64,000 nt of DNA from Micromonospora echinaurantiaca. Its GTDB lineage: Bacteria > Actinomycetota > Actinomycetes > Mycobacteriales > Micromonosporaceae. The notes under the pieces were generated by a model. That model saw only the letters and a program-made list of their open reading frames with translations, searched no databases and was not told where the DNA came from. Shown piece by piece: positions 19,508 to 28,062 of the stretch (its first letter is position 1; each line of letters begins with the position of its first letter). Where the stretch lies: positions 6,529,501-6,593,500 of the forward strand of contig NZ_LT607750.1 in the NCBI RefSeq assembly GCF_900090235.1, given 5' to 3'. Made by a program: the position numbers and the translations under genes.

Positions 19508-20437
19508 GTGGATCCTCTGACAGTCATCCGGCGGGTGGCAGCCGCGCGGGACGGCATCGTCACGCTGGCCCAGGCGCGTGCGGCGGGGTTGACGGTGCAC
19601 GACGTGCACCGGTTCTGCCGGGCCGGTCGCTGGCGAGCCGTGATCCGGGGCGGGTACCTCGTCGATGCCGACCTGAATGACGGGATCCCACGGCGGGCGA
19701 GGATCAGGGCCGCTGTCGCATCCTTTGGACCGGGTGCTGCCGCGGTCCTGACCACCGCCGCGGAGTTGCACGGGATCGGCGGAGCAAGGGCGACCGAGGC
19801 CGTTCACCTTTCGGTGCCGGGTCCGATTGCGCGGCCGGCTCGGCTCGCCCAACCCGACGTGGTGGTGCACCAGTTGGTCGTTGCGCCCGATCAGTTGGTC
19901 CGGATCAGTGGCATCGCCGCTACCAGCCCGCTCCGAACCGTGGTCGATCTCATCCTCCGCGAGGACCGCTACCCGGCAGTCTGCGTGCTCGACTCGGCCC
20001 TCAACCGAGGGCCGATCGACGGCGATGACCTGCTGGCGGTCCCCCGGCTGATCAGGGGTCGACGGGGCGCGGTGGCGGCGCGGGGCTACCTGGCCGAGGC
20101 GGACGGGCGGGCGCAGTCCCCGCTGGAGACCCGCACCCGGCTGCGCTGCGTCGACGGCAAGGTGCCACCGGACGCACTGCAACTGGAGGTGCGCGACGAC
20201 GACGGCTACCTGCTCGGCATCGGTGACCTGGGCTGGCGTGGACCAAAGGTGATCGCCGAAGCCGACGGTCGAGGCCCGCACGGCACCCCCGATGCGGCCT
20301 ACGCCGACCGCCGCCGCCAGAACCGCCTGGTCAACGCTGGCTGGACCATCCTCCGCTTCACCTGGCGCGACACCCTCGACCCCCACTACATCCCCTGGAC
20401 CGTCCGCCAAGCCAGCGCCGCAACCCAGCCCCGTTGA
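19508..20437 (+). CDS. AbiEi-antitoxin-like N-terminus with C-terminal DUF559/Vsr-type nuclease-like domain
   Basis: About 309 residues from GTG 19508 (VDPLTVIRRVAAARDGIVTL). The N-terminal winged-helix region (VTLAQARAAGLTVHDVHRFCRAGRWRAVIRGGYLV, about 14-58) is the type seen in AbiEi-family antitoxins. The C-terminal region (about 215-300) has SPLETRTRLRC, LGIGDLGWRGPKVIAEADG and RQNRLVNAGWTILRFTW, which resembles the short PD-(D/E)XK-like DUF559 fold with its E, D and E residues in order. Similar single-gene proteins are common in actinobacteria and poorly understood. No toxin partner is adjacent. Its TGA stop lies inside the left arm of repeat copy B. Confidence 0.65.
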   Translation: MDPLTVIRRVAAARDGIVTLAQARAAGLTVHDVHRFCRAGRWRAVIRGGYLVDADLNDGIPRRARIRAAVASFGPGAAAVLTTAAELHGIGGARATEAVHLSVPGPIARPARLAQPDVVVHQLVVAPDQLVRISGIAATSPLRTVVDLILREDRYPAVCVLDSALNRGPIDGDDLLAVPRLIRGRRGAVAARGYLAEADGRAQSPLETRTRLRCVDGKVPPDALQLEVRDDDGYLLGIGDLGWRGPKVIAEADGRGPHGTPDAAYADRRRQNRLVNAGWTILRFTWRDTLDPHYIPWTVRQASAATQPR

Positions 20438-20493
20438 TCATGAAGTTATTGACATCCCCATCGGCGTGTCACCGCAATAACTTCATGATCAAC
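20433..20493 (+). repeat. Inverted repeat family copy B
   Basis: Arms 20433-20451 (GTTGATCATGAAGTTATTG) and 20475-20493 are perfectly complementary. The loop includes CATCGGCGTGTCACCG, matching copy A in the same orientation. The repeat overlaps the stop codon of the preceding gene. Confidence 0.88.
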
Positions 20494-20539
20494 AAGGGCT
20501 GGGTGGGGCGGCGGGGGGCCGTGGGTAGGATGCGGGGTC

Positions 20540-21787
20540 GTGCGGGTACTTCTTGTGGGTGGTGGGGGGCGGGAGCACGCGCTCGCGCTCGGGCTGGCGG
20601 CCGATCCGGCCGTGGACAAGCTGTTCGCGGCGCCGGGCAATCCGGGCATCGGGCAGCTGGCCGAGCTGCGGCAGGTCACTCCGACCGATCCGGTGGCCGT
20701 CGCCGCGCTGGCGGTGGAGACCGGCGCCGACCTGGTGGTGATCGGTCCCGAGGCGCCGCTGGTCGCCGGGGTCGCCGACGCGGTGCGGGCGAAGGGGATC
20801 GCGGTGTTCGGTCCGTCCGCCGCGGCGGCCCGGCTGGAGGGCTCCAAGGCGTTCGCCAAGGACGTGATGACCGCCGCCGGCGTACCTACCGCCCGCGCGT
20901 ACGCCTGCGCCGACGAGGCGGCCACCGCCGCCGCGCTGGACGAGTTCGGCGCGCCGTACGTGGTGAAGAACGACGGGCTCGCCGCCGGCAAGGGCGTCGT
21001 GGTGACCGACGACCGGGCCGTCGCGCTCCGGCACGCCGCCGAGTGCGGGCAGGTCGTGGTCGAGGAATACCTGGCCGGTCCCGAGGTGTCGCTGTTCGTG
21101 GTCACCGACGGCGAGGCCGCCCTGCCGCTGCTGCCGGCGCAGGACTTCAAGCGGGTCGGCGACAACGACAGCGGCCCGAACACCGGCGGCATGGGGGCGT
21201 ACGCCCCGCTGCCCTGGGCGCCGCCCGGCCTGGTGGACGAGGTGATGCGCGACGTCGTGCACCCCACCCTGGCCGAGTTGCGCCGCCGCGGCGCCCCGTT
21301 CGCCGGCCTGCTCTACGTCGGGCTGGCGATCACCGCCGACGGCCCGCGGGTGATCGAGTTCAACGCCCGCTTCGGCGACCCGGAGACCCAGGTGGTGCTG
21401 GCGCTGCTGGAGACGCCGCTGGGTGGGCTGCTGCACGCCGCCGCCACCGGTACGCTCGCCGACCACCCGCCGCTGCGCTGGCGGGACGGCGCCGCCGTGA
21501 CGGTGGTGGTGGCCGCCGAGGGCTACCCGGCCGCACCGCGCACCGGTGACGTGATCAGCGGCGCCGAGGGCGCGGGCTTCATCCACGCCGGCACCCGCCG
21601 GGCCCCCGACGGCTCGCTCTGCTCGGCGGGTGGTCGGGTGCTCTGCGCCACCGCCACCGGCGCCGACCTGACCGCCGCCCGGGACGCCGCGTACGCGCTG
21701 GTGTCCGGCGTCGGGCTGGCCGGCTCCCACTACCGGACGGACATCGCGGCCGCCGCCGTCGCGGATCGGATCACGATTCCCGGCTGA
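20540..21787 (+). CDS. purD: Phosphoribosylamine-glycine ligase (GAR synthetase)
   Basis: A 415-residue ATP-grasp enzyme joining phosphoribosylamine and glycine, the second step of purine synthesis. It starts at GTG 20540 (VRVLLVGGGGREHALALGL, the usual N-terminus). Visible motifs are PGNPGIGQLAE, GPEAPLVAGVAD, the ATP-grasp lysine segment VVKNDGLAAGKGVVV, the DFKRVGDNDSGPNTGGMGAY signature and EFNARFGDPETQ. Full length for the family. It lies just downstream of repeat copy B and appears monocistronic. Confidence 0.97.
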   Translation: MRVLLVGGGGREHALALGLAADPAVDKLFAAPGNPGIGQLAELRQVTPTDPVAVAALAVETGADLVVIGPEAPLVAGVADAVRAKGIAVFGPSAAAARLEGSKAFAKDVMTAAGVPTARAYACADEAATAAALDEFGAPYVVKNDGLAAGKGVVVTDDRAVALRHAAECGQVVVEEYLAGPEVSLFVVTDGEAALPLLPAQDFKRVGDNDSGPNTGGMGAYAPLPWAPPGLVDEVMRDVVHPTLAELRRRGAPFAGLLYVGLAITADGPRVIEFNARFGDPETQVVLALLETPLGGLLHAAATGTLADHPPLRWRDGAAVTVVVAAEGYPAAPRTGDVISGAEGAGFIHAGTRRAPDGSLCSAGGRVLCATATGADLTAARDAAYALVSGVGLAGSHYRTDIAAAAVADRITIPG

Positions 21788-21959
21788 CCCGGGCAACCCC
21801 CACCGCCGCCGCCTCCGGTTGACCGGTGAGGCGAGGAGGTGGCGGGATTGCCGGCTGACATCGAGGGCGGGCCTCGCCTCCGGCGCGCGCCGGGCCGCCG
21901 GACGGGCGGGTGGCGGGCCGACGGACGGACAGGGCGGGTGGGGGGCCGGCGTCTGCCGG

Positions 21960-23525
21960 TCAGCCGTAGTAGCGGCGTAGCTCCCGGGTGAGCACCTTGC
22001 CGGTGGCGTTGCGCGGCAGGTACTTCACGAAGACGACGTCCCGGGGCACGGAGAACCGGGCCAGGTAGTGCCGGACGTACTCGCGGACCGCCTCGGGGTC
22101 GAGGGTCTCGCCGGGGTGCAGGGCGAGGAACGCGGCGAGTCGCTGGCCGTACTCCGGATCCGGCACCCCGATGACGGCGGCCTCGCGGACCTGCGGCAGC
22201 CGGGCGAGCAGATCCTCGACCTCGGACGGGAAGACGTTCTCCCCGCCGGAGACGATCATGTCGTCGGCCCGGCCGTCGACGAAGAGCAGCCCGTCGGCGT
22301 TGATCCGGCCCAGGTCGCCGGTGTCCAGCAGGCCGTCCCGGCTCTCCCGCCCCGCCCCGGAGGTGTAGCCCTCGAAGAGCATCTCGTTGCCGACGAAGAT
22401 CCGGCCGACCCGGCCGGTGGGCACCGGCTGGCCCGCGTCATCGAGGATCCGCAGCTTGGTTCCGTGCGGCGGTCGGCCGGCGGTGGTGGGCGCCGCGCGC
22501 AGCTCGGCCGGGCCGGCGATGGAGGCCCAGGAGACCTCGGTGGAGCCGTAGAGGTTGTAGAGCACGTCGCCGTAGACGTCCATGAACCGGTGGGCGAGGT
22601 TGCCGGGCAGCGCGGAGCCGCTGATCGCGACCACCTTCAGCGGCGGCCGCGGGTCCGGCGCCGGCACCTCCAGCAGCCGCTGCACCATCACCGGTACGGC
22701 GAAGAGCGCGTCGCACCGGTGGGTGACCAGCGCGGCCAGCGTGGCGGCCGGGTCGAAGCGCCGGTGCAGCACGATGGTGGCGCGGAGCGCGAAGCAGACC
22801 TGGAGGGCGGCGAATCCCCAGGTGTGGAAGATCGGCGCGGCGATCATCACGCGGTCCCGGGTGTGCAGCGGGATGCGGTCGATGATGGACACCAGTGGGC
22901 CGAACCCGTTCGGGGTGGGTCGCCGGGCGCCCTTCGGCGTGCCGGTGGTGCCGGAGGTGAGCACGATGATCCGGCCGTCGCGCTCCGGCGGGCGCAGGTC
23001 GTCGCCGGGGAGCGCGCCGGCGATCAGTTCCTCGCGGGCCCGCTCGTCGACCCGGTGCAGCTCGGCGGGGAGGCCGAGGGTCCGCTCGGCGAACTCGTCG
23101 TCGTGCACCAGCACCCGCAGCGCCTGCTCGTCGGCCACGGTGCCGAGCTGGGCGGCGGAGAGACCGGTGTTCACCAGCACCGCGTCCACGCCGAGCAGGG
23201 TCGCCGCGACGATGGTCTCGATCAGGCCGTGGTGGTTGCGGCAGAGCACGCCGATCCGGTCGCCGGGCTGCACGCCGAACCCCGCGCGCAGCGCCCGGGC
23301 CAGCCGCTCGGCCCGGTCCAGCAGTTCCTGGTAGGTCAGCTCGGCACCCTGCTCGTCGACGATCGCGGTCCGGTCCGGGTCCCGGGCGGCCGCCTGGCGC
23401 AGCTCGCCGGCGAGGCTCCAGCCCCACTTGCGCAGCGCGCCGAGCTGGGAGGCGACCCGGATCGGGCGGCCGGGGGTGAGCAGTCCGCGGCGGGTCAGCG
23501 TGGCGACGATGAACGGCAGATCCAT
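21960..23525 (-). CDS. AMP-binding acyl-CoA synthetase
   Basis: A 521-residue ANL-superfamily enzyme that activates a carboxylic (fatty) acid with ATP and CoA. The start ATG 23525 (MDLPFIVATLTRRG) follows AAGGAGG. Motifs are IIVLTSGTTGTPKGARR (P-loop, about residue 180), YNLYGSTEVSW (A5), LDTGDLGRINADGLLFVDGR (A7-A8), and the C-terminal PRNATGKVLTRELR with the catalytic lysine. Chain-length preference cannot be read off. It lies downstream of, and in the same direction as, the SCP2-acyl-CoA dehydrogenase operon, but a hairpin separates them. Confidence 0.9.
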   Translation of the reverse strand: MDLPFIVATLTRRGLLTPGRPIRVASQLGALRKWGWSLAGELRQAAARDPDRTAIVDEQGAELTYQELLDRAERLARALRAGFGVQPGDRIGVLCRNHHGLIETIVAATLLGVDAVLVNTGLSAAQLGTVADEQALRVLVHDDEFAERTLGLPAELHRVDERAREELIAGALPGDDLRPPERDGRIIVLTSGTTGTPKGARRPTPNGFGPLVSIIDRIPLHTRDRVMIAAPIFHTWGFAALQVCFALRATIVLHRRFDPAATLAALVTHRCDALFAVPVMVQRLLEVPAPDPRPPLKVVAISGSALPGNLAHRFMDVYGDVLYNLYGSTEVSWASIAGPAELRAAPTTAGRPPHGTKLRILDDAGQPVPTGRVGRIFVGNEMLFEGYTSGAGRESRDGLLDTGDLGRINADGLLFVDGRADDMIVSGGENVFPSEVEDLLARLPQVREAAVIGVPDPEYGQRLAAFLALHPGETLDPEAVREYVRHYLARFSVPRDVVFVKYLPRNATGKVLTRELRRYYG

Positions 23526-23550
23526 GCCACGGGCCTCCTTCGGCGGTGCG

Positions 23551-23579
23551 CGGAGGGCCCCCGACCTGGGGGCCCTCCG
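23551..23579 (-). terminator. Hairpin terminator of the SCP2-acyl-CoA dehydrogenase operon
   Basis: A perfect 12-bp stem (CGGAGGGCCCCC) with a 5-nt loop sits 93 nt past the dehydrogenase stop codon and 26 nt before the acyl-CoA synthetase start. Confidence 0.65.
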
Positions 23580-23671
23580 TGAACGGTCTTCTCGATCATG
23601 CACCGGGCGCCGGGTCGGGCCCCGCCGGCGGTGATCCGGACCACCTGCCGGACGCCGGTCGGCGCCGGCCG

Positions 23672-24886
23672 TCAGCGGATCTGGAGCCCGGAGATCGCCC
23701 GGGAGATGACCAGGCGCTGGATCTCCGAGGTGCCCTCGAAGATGGTGTAGATCTTCGCGTCCCGGTACCAGCGCTCGACCGGGTGGTCGCGCAGGAACCC
23801 GGCGCCGCCGAGCAACTGCACCGCCTTCTCGGTCACCGCGACGGCCACCTCACCGGCCTTGAGCTTGGACATCGAGCCCTCGCCGGCGGTGAACGGCCGG
23901 TTGTTGCGCCCCATCCAGGAGGCGCGCCAGACCAGCAGCCGGGCCGCGTCGATCTCCATCTTCATGTCGGCCAGCGCGAACGCGACCGCCTGGTTCTCGA
24001 TGATCGGGCGTCCGAACTGGACCCGGTCCTTGGCGTAGTCCAGCGCGTACTCGTACGCGGCGCGGGCCACCCCGAGCGCCTGGGCACCGACGGTCGGCCG
24101 GGACAGCTCGAAGGTGCGCATCGCGGCCTGCGCCGAGGCCCGCTTTCCGGTGCGGGCCCGGTCCAGCCGTTCCAGCAGCGCCTCCCGGCCGCCGAGCAGG
24201 CAGCGCCCGGGCACCCGTACGTCGTCGAGGAAGACGTCGGCGGTGTGCGACGCGCGCAGCCCGAGCTTGCGCAGCTTGCGGGTCGCGGACAGCCCCGCGG
24301 TGCCCGGCGGTACGACGAACGCGGCCTGCCCGCGCGAGCCGAGTTCCGGCTCGACCGAGGCGGTGACCACGTGCACCCCGGCGATCCCGCCGTTGGTGGC
24401 GTACGCCTTCTGGCCGCGCAGCACCCACTCGTCGGTGGCCTCGTCGTAGACCGCCCGGGTCCGCATCGCGCCGACGTCGGAGCCGGCCTCCGGCTCGCTG
24501 GTGCAGAATGCCGCCACGGCCGGCTCGTCGACCGACCCGAAGCACTGTGGCACCCATTCGACCAGCTGGTCGGGCGTGCCGGCGCCGTAGATGGCGGCGA
24601 CCGCGAGCGAGGTGCCGAAGATGCTCAGCCCGATGCCGGCGTCACCCCAGAAGAGTTCCTCGCTGGCGATCGGCAGGGAGAGGCCGGTGGGGTCGGCCCA
24701 GCAGGTGGCGAGGAACTCGAAGCCGTAGAGGCCGACCTTCGCCGCCTCCTGGATGATCGGCCAGGGAGTCTCCTCCCGGGCGTCCCACTCGGCCGCGGCC
24801 GGGCGCACGACCTCGGCGGCGAAGCCGTGCACCCAGTCCCGCAGATCCCGCTGTTCCTCGTTCAGGTCGAGCGAGAACTCGGCCAT
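23672..24886 (-). CDS. Acyl-CoA dehydrogenase
   Basis: A 404-residue flavoenzyme that introduces the alpha-beta double bond in an acyl-CoA during beta-oxidation, passing electrons to ETF. It has the three-part family layout: N-terminal helical region (NEEQRDLRDWVHGFAAEVV), middle beta region with FCTSEPEAGSD, and a C-terminal four-helix region with GRPIIENQAVAFALADM, QLLGGAGFLRDHPVERWYRDAK and YTIFEGTSEIQ, in which the Glu is the expected catalytic base. The start ATG 24886 is 1 nt past the SCP2 gene stop, so the two are coupled. Substrate is not predictable. Confidence 0.93.
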   Translation of the reverse strand: MAEFSLDLNEEQRDLRDWVHGFAAEVVRPAAAEWDAREETPWPIIQEAAKVGLYGFEFLATCWADPTGLSLPIASEELFWGDAGIGLSIFGTSLAVAAIYGAGTPDQLVEWVPQCFGSVDEPAVAAFCTSEPEAGSDVGAMRTRAVYDEATDEWVLRGQKAYATNGGIAGVHVVTASVEPELGSRGQAAFVVPPGTAGLSATRKLRKLGLRASHTADVFLDDVRVPGRCLLGGREALLERLDRARTGKRASAQAAMRTFELSRPTVGAQALGVARAAYEYALDYAKDRVQFGRPIIENQAVAFALADMKMEIDAARLLVWRASWMGRNNRPFTAGEGSMSKLKAGEVAVAVTEKAVQLLGGAGFLRDHPVERWYRDAKIYTIFEGTSEIQRLVISRAISGLQIR

Positions 24887-24887
24887 G

Positions 24888-25340
24888 TCAGGCCTTGGGG
24901 ATGTCGAACAGGTTGGCGATGTTGGCGGCCAGGCCCAGGTCGCCCTTGGCCTTCAGCTTGCCGGTCATGAACATCATCACCGGGTTGGCGCCACCGGAGA
25001 CGATCTTCAGGAACTCGACCGGGCCCATGGTCAGGCTCAGCTTCGGGTCGTGCTGCGGGGTCTCGTTGACGGTGCAGGTGCCGTCGGCGATGACCACCTC
25101 GTAGGTGTCGGTGCCGCCGTCGGGGCGCCCGGTGATGTTCCAGTGGATGACCGCGTTGGTGGAACCCGCCCGGTCGGCGCGGAACAGCGACGGCATCCGG
25201 CCGAAGACCTCGCCGAGGATCTTGCCGCGCAGGTCGCCGGACATCACCTCGGCGATCTTGTCGTCGGGGGTGGACTTGACCAGCTGGGCGAACTCCTTGG
25301 GGCCGACGTTGGCGAAGTTGGCCGGGTCGAAGTCAGTCAT
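24888..25340 (-). CDS. SCP2 sterol-binding-domain protein
   Basis: A 150-residue single-domain lipid-carrier protein of the SCP2 family (MTDFDPANFANVGPKEFAQLVKS). The fold's hydrophobic-tunnel elements are suggested by AVIHWNITGRPDGGTDTYEVVI, KLSLTMGPVEFLKIVSGGANPVMMFMTGKLKAKGDLGLAANI. Such proteins bind acyl-CoAs or sterols in the cytoplasm. The ATG 25340 is preceded by GGAAGG; an upstream ATG three codons earlier is less well placed. It is the first gene of an operon with the acyl-CoA dehydrogenase and is divergent from a TetR regulator 66 nt away. Confidence 0.88.
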   Translation of the reverse strand: MTDFDPANFANVGPKEFAQLVKSTPDDKIAEVMSGDLRGKILGEVFGRMPSLFRADRAGSTNAVIHWNITGRPDGGTDTYEVVIADGTCTVNETPQHDPKLSLTMGPVEFLKIVSGGANPVMMFMTGKLKAKGDLGLAANIANLFDIPKA

Positions 25341-25364
25341 GAGGCGCACCTTCCGGGTATTGGC

Positions 25365-25392
25365 TACTCGTGCGTAACCTTACGGGCGAGTA
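25365..25392. promoter_or_regulatory. Candidate TetR operator between SCP2 gene and tetR
   Basis: A 28-bp imperfect palindrome: TACTCGTGCGTAA, two bases, TTACGGGCGAGTA (11 of 13 positions pair). It occupies most of the 66-nt divergent intergenic region. A -10-like TATGCT at 25395-25400 just beyond it would give a leaderless tetR mRNA starting at GTG 25407. A related palindrome lies between fabG4 and fadA2 at 31608-31623. Confidence 0.65.
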
Positions 25393-25406
25393 GGTATGCT
25401 CGCAAG

Positions 25407-26045
25407 GTGTCCGGCACACCCACCTTCAAGCGCCTGCCCCGGGCCGTACGCGAGCAGCAGATGCTCGACGCCGCGGTCAAGGTCTTCTCCCGACGCGGCT
25501 ACCACGCGTCCAGCATGGACGAGATCGCCGAGGACGCCGGCATCTCCAAGCCCATGGTCTACGCCTACCTGGGCACCAAGGAGGAACTCTTCGTCGCCTG
25601 CCTGCACCGCGAGGGCACCCGGATGATGCAGGCCATCGCCGGGGCGGCGGCCCCCGACCTGCCGGCCGACGAACGGCTCTGGCGGGGGCTGCGGGCGTTC
25701 TTCGGCTTCGTCGGGGCGCACCGGGACGGCTGGGCGGTGCTCTACCGGCAGGCCCGGGGCGAGCAGCCGTTCGCCGGCGAACTCGCCGCCATGCGGGCCC
25801 GGCTGGTCGAGGTGGTCGCCGGCATGCTCGACCACGCGCTGCGCGCCGAGGGGCGCGAGGTGGGCGAGACCGACCTGGAGGTGGTGGCGTACGCCCTGGT
25901 GGGGGCGACCGAGTCGCTGGCCGACTGGCTCGCCGACCACCCGGACGCCGACCCGGAGAAGACCGCCACCCGGATGATGAACGTCGCCTGGCTCGGCGCC
26001 GGCCAGTTGCTGCGCGGTGCCGCCTGGCGGCCCCCGGCGGGTTGA
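25407..26045 (+). CDS. TetR-family transcriptional regulator, probably of fatty-acid genes
   Basis: A 212-residue repressor-type protein starting at GTG 25407. The N-terminal helix-turn-helix is clear: REQQMLDAAVKVFSRRGYHASSMDEIAEDAGISKPMVYAYLGTKEELFVACL (about residues 13-65). The C-terminal ligand-binding helices are diverse, as expected. It is divergent from the SCP2-acyl-CoA dehydrogenase operon, with a palindrome between them. By analogy with actinobacterial fatty-acid TetR proteins the ligand may be an acyl-CoA; that is inference. Its end is 4 nt from the convergent DedA gene. Confidence 0.9.
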   Translation: MSGTPTFKRLPRAVREQQMLDAAVKVFSRRGYHASSMDEIAEDAGISKPMVYAYLGTKEELFVACLHREGTRMMQAIAGAAAPDLPADERLWRGLRAFFGFVGAHRDGWAVLYRQARGEQPFAGELAAMRARLVEVVAGMLDHALRAEGREVGETDLEVVAYALVGATESLADWLADHPDADPEKTATRMMNVAWLGAGQLLRGAAWRPPAG

Positions 26046-26049
26046 GGGC

Positions 26050-26691
26050 TCACCGGAGCAGCCCGGCGTACTCCGGCTCCGTGGTCGCGGCGCGCGCCCG
26101 ATGCCGGCCCCGCGCCCAGCGGACCACCTCGACCACCAGGGTCACGGTGAGTGCCAGGCCGAGCCCGAGCAGCAGGCCGCGCAGCGGGTCCTGCTCGAAG
26201 GCGAGCCCGCCCAGGTAGCCGACCAGCGCCGAGTAGACGCCCCAGGAGACCGCGGCGAGCGTGTCGAAGGCGAGGAACCGCAGCCGGGGGAAGCCGATCG
26301 CGCCCATGGTCAGGGTGACCGCCGTCCGGCCGCCCGGGATGTACCGGGCCACGGTGAGGATCAGCCCGCCGCGCCTGCCGATGCCCCGCTGGGCCCGGTC
26401 GAGCGCCGCGCGCCGCCGGCCGCCGGCCGGCATCCGGGCCAGCAGCCGCCCGCCGCCGCCCCGGCCGATGGCGTACGAGACGTGGTCGCCGACCAGCGCG
26501 CCGGCCGCCGCGACCGCGATCACGACCGGCAGGTCCGGCTGGCCGGTCGCGGCGAACACGCCGGCGGTGATGACCGCCGTCTCGCTCGGCACGACCGGGA
26601 AGAACCCGTCCACCACCGCGATCGCGAAGAGTGCCAGGTAGACCCAGGGCGAGGACATGGTCTGGTGGAGCAGGTCGAGTACCGAATCCAT
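26050..26691 (-). CDS. DedA-family membrane protein 1
   Basis: A 213-residue polytopic membrane protein with about five hydrophobic segments. It carries the DedA/VTT signature elements: VDGFFPVVPSETAVITAGVFAA, GDHVSYAIGRGGG, the conserved re-entrant VARYIPGGRTAVTLTMGAIGFPRLRFLAFD with the R-x-x-PG-R motif, and WGVYSALVGYLGGLAFE. DedA proteins act in membrane homeostasis, with some members flipping undecaprenyl phosphate. It begins at ATG 26691, divergent from the histidine kinase gene. A second paralog follows the response regulator. Confidence 0.9.
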   Translation of the reverse strand: MDSVLDLLHQTMSSPWVYLALFAIAVVDGFFPVVPSETAVITAGVFAATGQPDLPVVIAVAAAGALVGDHVSYAIGRGGGGRLLARMPAGGRRRAALDRAQRGIGRRGGLILTVARYIPGGRTAVTLTMGAIGFPRLRFLAFDTLAAVSWGVYSALVGYLGGLAFEQDPLRGLLLGLGLALTVTLVVEVVRWARGRHRARAATTEPEYAGLLR

Positions 26692-26748
26692 GCCCCGATG
26701 CTGCTGCCGGCCCGGCCCGCCGCCATCGGCCGTGGGTCAGCCCGCGTC

Positions 26749-26764
26749 CACTACTTAAGTAGTG
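26749..26764. promoter_or_regulatory. Perfect 16-bp palindrome, candidate operator
   Basis: CACTACTTAAGTAGTG is a fully symmetric AT-rich site within a very GC-rich divergent region, 58 nt before dedA1 and 95 nt before the histidine kinase. It is a good candidate for the binding site of the LuxR-type response regulator, which dimerises on symmetric sites. Confidence 0.55.
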
Positions 26765-26769
26765 CCCGT

Positions 26770-26809
26770 CCCCGAGCGGTCTCAGGGGCGCCGGCCGGAC
26801 CGCTCGGGG
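26770..26809. repeat. Inverted repeat in the dedA1-kinase intergenic region
   Basis: CCCCGAGCGGT (26770-26780) pairs perfectly with 26799-26809 across an 18-nt spacer. It lies 50 nt before the kinase start and next to the palindrome. It may be a leader hairpin or part of the same regulatory region. Confidence 0.5.
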
Positions 26810-26859
26810 TACGCCCTCGGCGCGCGGGCGACCGGCCGGGCAGCGCCTACCCTCGGAGC

Positions 26860-28062
26860 GTGACCTCCAGCCTCGCCGGGCTCCGGCGGACCGTCGAGCG
26901 GTACCGCCCGCTCGGGCTGGCCGTGCTGGTCGGCGGCGGGGTCTGGTACTCGGCGGCCGGGGCGCTCGGCGTGCGGTCGCCGCTGCCCGGCGTGCTGGTC
27001 CTGGCCGTCGCCGTGACCGCCGGCTGGGCCGCCGCGACCGTGCACCGCCGGCGGTGGCCGCTCTTCGTCGCGGCGGCCGCCGCCTGGCTGCTGCTGGCCG
27101 CCTGGCCCGCGCCGGTCGCCGCCTCCTGGCAGGCCGGCCTGCGGCTGCGTGGCCGGCGCCGGCTCGGCGGCTTCCTGGCCGGCGCCGCGCTGGTGCTCGC
27201 GCTGGGTGTGCTGATCGGCCGGGCGGTGGGCGGCGAGCGCGGGTTGACCACCGCCACCCCGGGCAACGCCATCGCGATGGCCGCCTGGCTGGTGGTCTTC
27301 CCGCTGGTGGTCGGGCTGTGGATCGGGGCGCGCCGGGACACCCTCGCCGCGCTCCGCGACCGGGCCGCGCGGCTGGAGCGGGAGCAGGAGGCCCGCGCGG
27401 AGCGGGCCCGGGCCGAGGAGCGGGCCCGGATCGCCCGGGAGATGCACGACGTGGTGGCGCACCGGGTGTCGCTGATGGTGGTGCACGCGGGCGCGCTGGA
27501 GGTGACCGCCGCCGATCCGGCCACCGTCGAGGCGGCCGCGCTGATCCGGTCCACCGGCCGGCAGGCCCTCACCGATCTGCGCGAGGTGCTCGGCGTGCTG
27601 CGGCAGGCCGGCGGCGCGGCCGAACCCGCCCCGGCCGGGCCAGCCGCCGCCGCGGGACTGCCGGACACCGCCCCGCTGCCCGGCCTCGGCGCGGTGGACG
27701 ATCTGGTCGGCGAGTCCCGGGCCGCCGGGCTGCGGGTGCAGCGGCAGGACGAGGGGACACCGGCGGCGGTGCCGGCGACGGTGGGGCGGACGGTGTACCG
27801 GGTCGTCCAGGAGGCGCTGACCAACGTCCGCAAGCACGCGGCCGACGCGGAGGTGACGGTCCGGCTGCGCCACCTGACCGGCGGGATCGAGGTCACCGTC
27901 CGCAACGGCCCGTCCACCGCTGGCGCCGGCCTGCCCGGCGCCGGGCTCGGCCTGGTCGGCCTGCGGGAACGGGTGGAACTGCTGGGCGGGCGGCTGGAGG
28001 CCGGCCCCCGCGACGGCGGCTTCCTGGTCCGGGCGCTGATTCCGGTGGAGGAGGAGCGGTGA
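26860..28062 (+). CDS. Sensor histidine kinase (NarL-type two-component system)
   Basis: A 400-residue membrane kinase from GTG 26860. The first about 155 residues contain four or five hydrophobic segments with short loops and no separate sensor domain. After a coiled region (about 160-188) comes the HisKA_3 dimerisation/phosphoacceptor box EERARIAREMHDVVAHRVS, with phosphoacceptor H196. The HATPase domain follows, with VQEALTNVRKHA (N box) and GAGLGLVGLRERVELLGG (G boxes). The stop overlaps the response regulator start by 4 nt (GTGA). The few exposed residues suggest it senses the membrane itself, in keeping with its DedA neighbours. Confidence 0.92.
   Translation: MTSSLAGLRRTVERYRPLGLAVLVGGGVWYSAAGALGVRSPLPGVLVLAVAVTAGWAAATVHRRRWPLFVAAAAAWLLLAAWPAPVAASWQAGLRLRGRRRLGGFLAGAALVLALGVLIGRAVGGERGLTTATPGNAIAMAAWLVVFPLVVGLWIGARRDTLAALRDRAARLEREQEARAERARAEERARIAREMHDVVAHRVSLMVVHAGALEVTAADPATVEAAALIRSTGRQALTDLREVLGVLRQAGGAAEPAPAGPAAAAGLPDTAPLPGLGAVDDLVGESRAAGLRVQRQDEGTPAAVPATVGRTVYRVVQEALTNVRKHAADAEVTVRLRHLTGGIEVTVRNGPSTAGAGLPGAGLGLVGLRERVELLGGRLEAGPRDGGFLVRALIPVEEER

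Noticed and set aside
19356..20493. Composite transposon
   Set aside because: No transposase, no terminal inverted repeats of insertion-sequence type and no visible target duplications; only the short repeat family brackets the gene.
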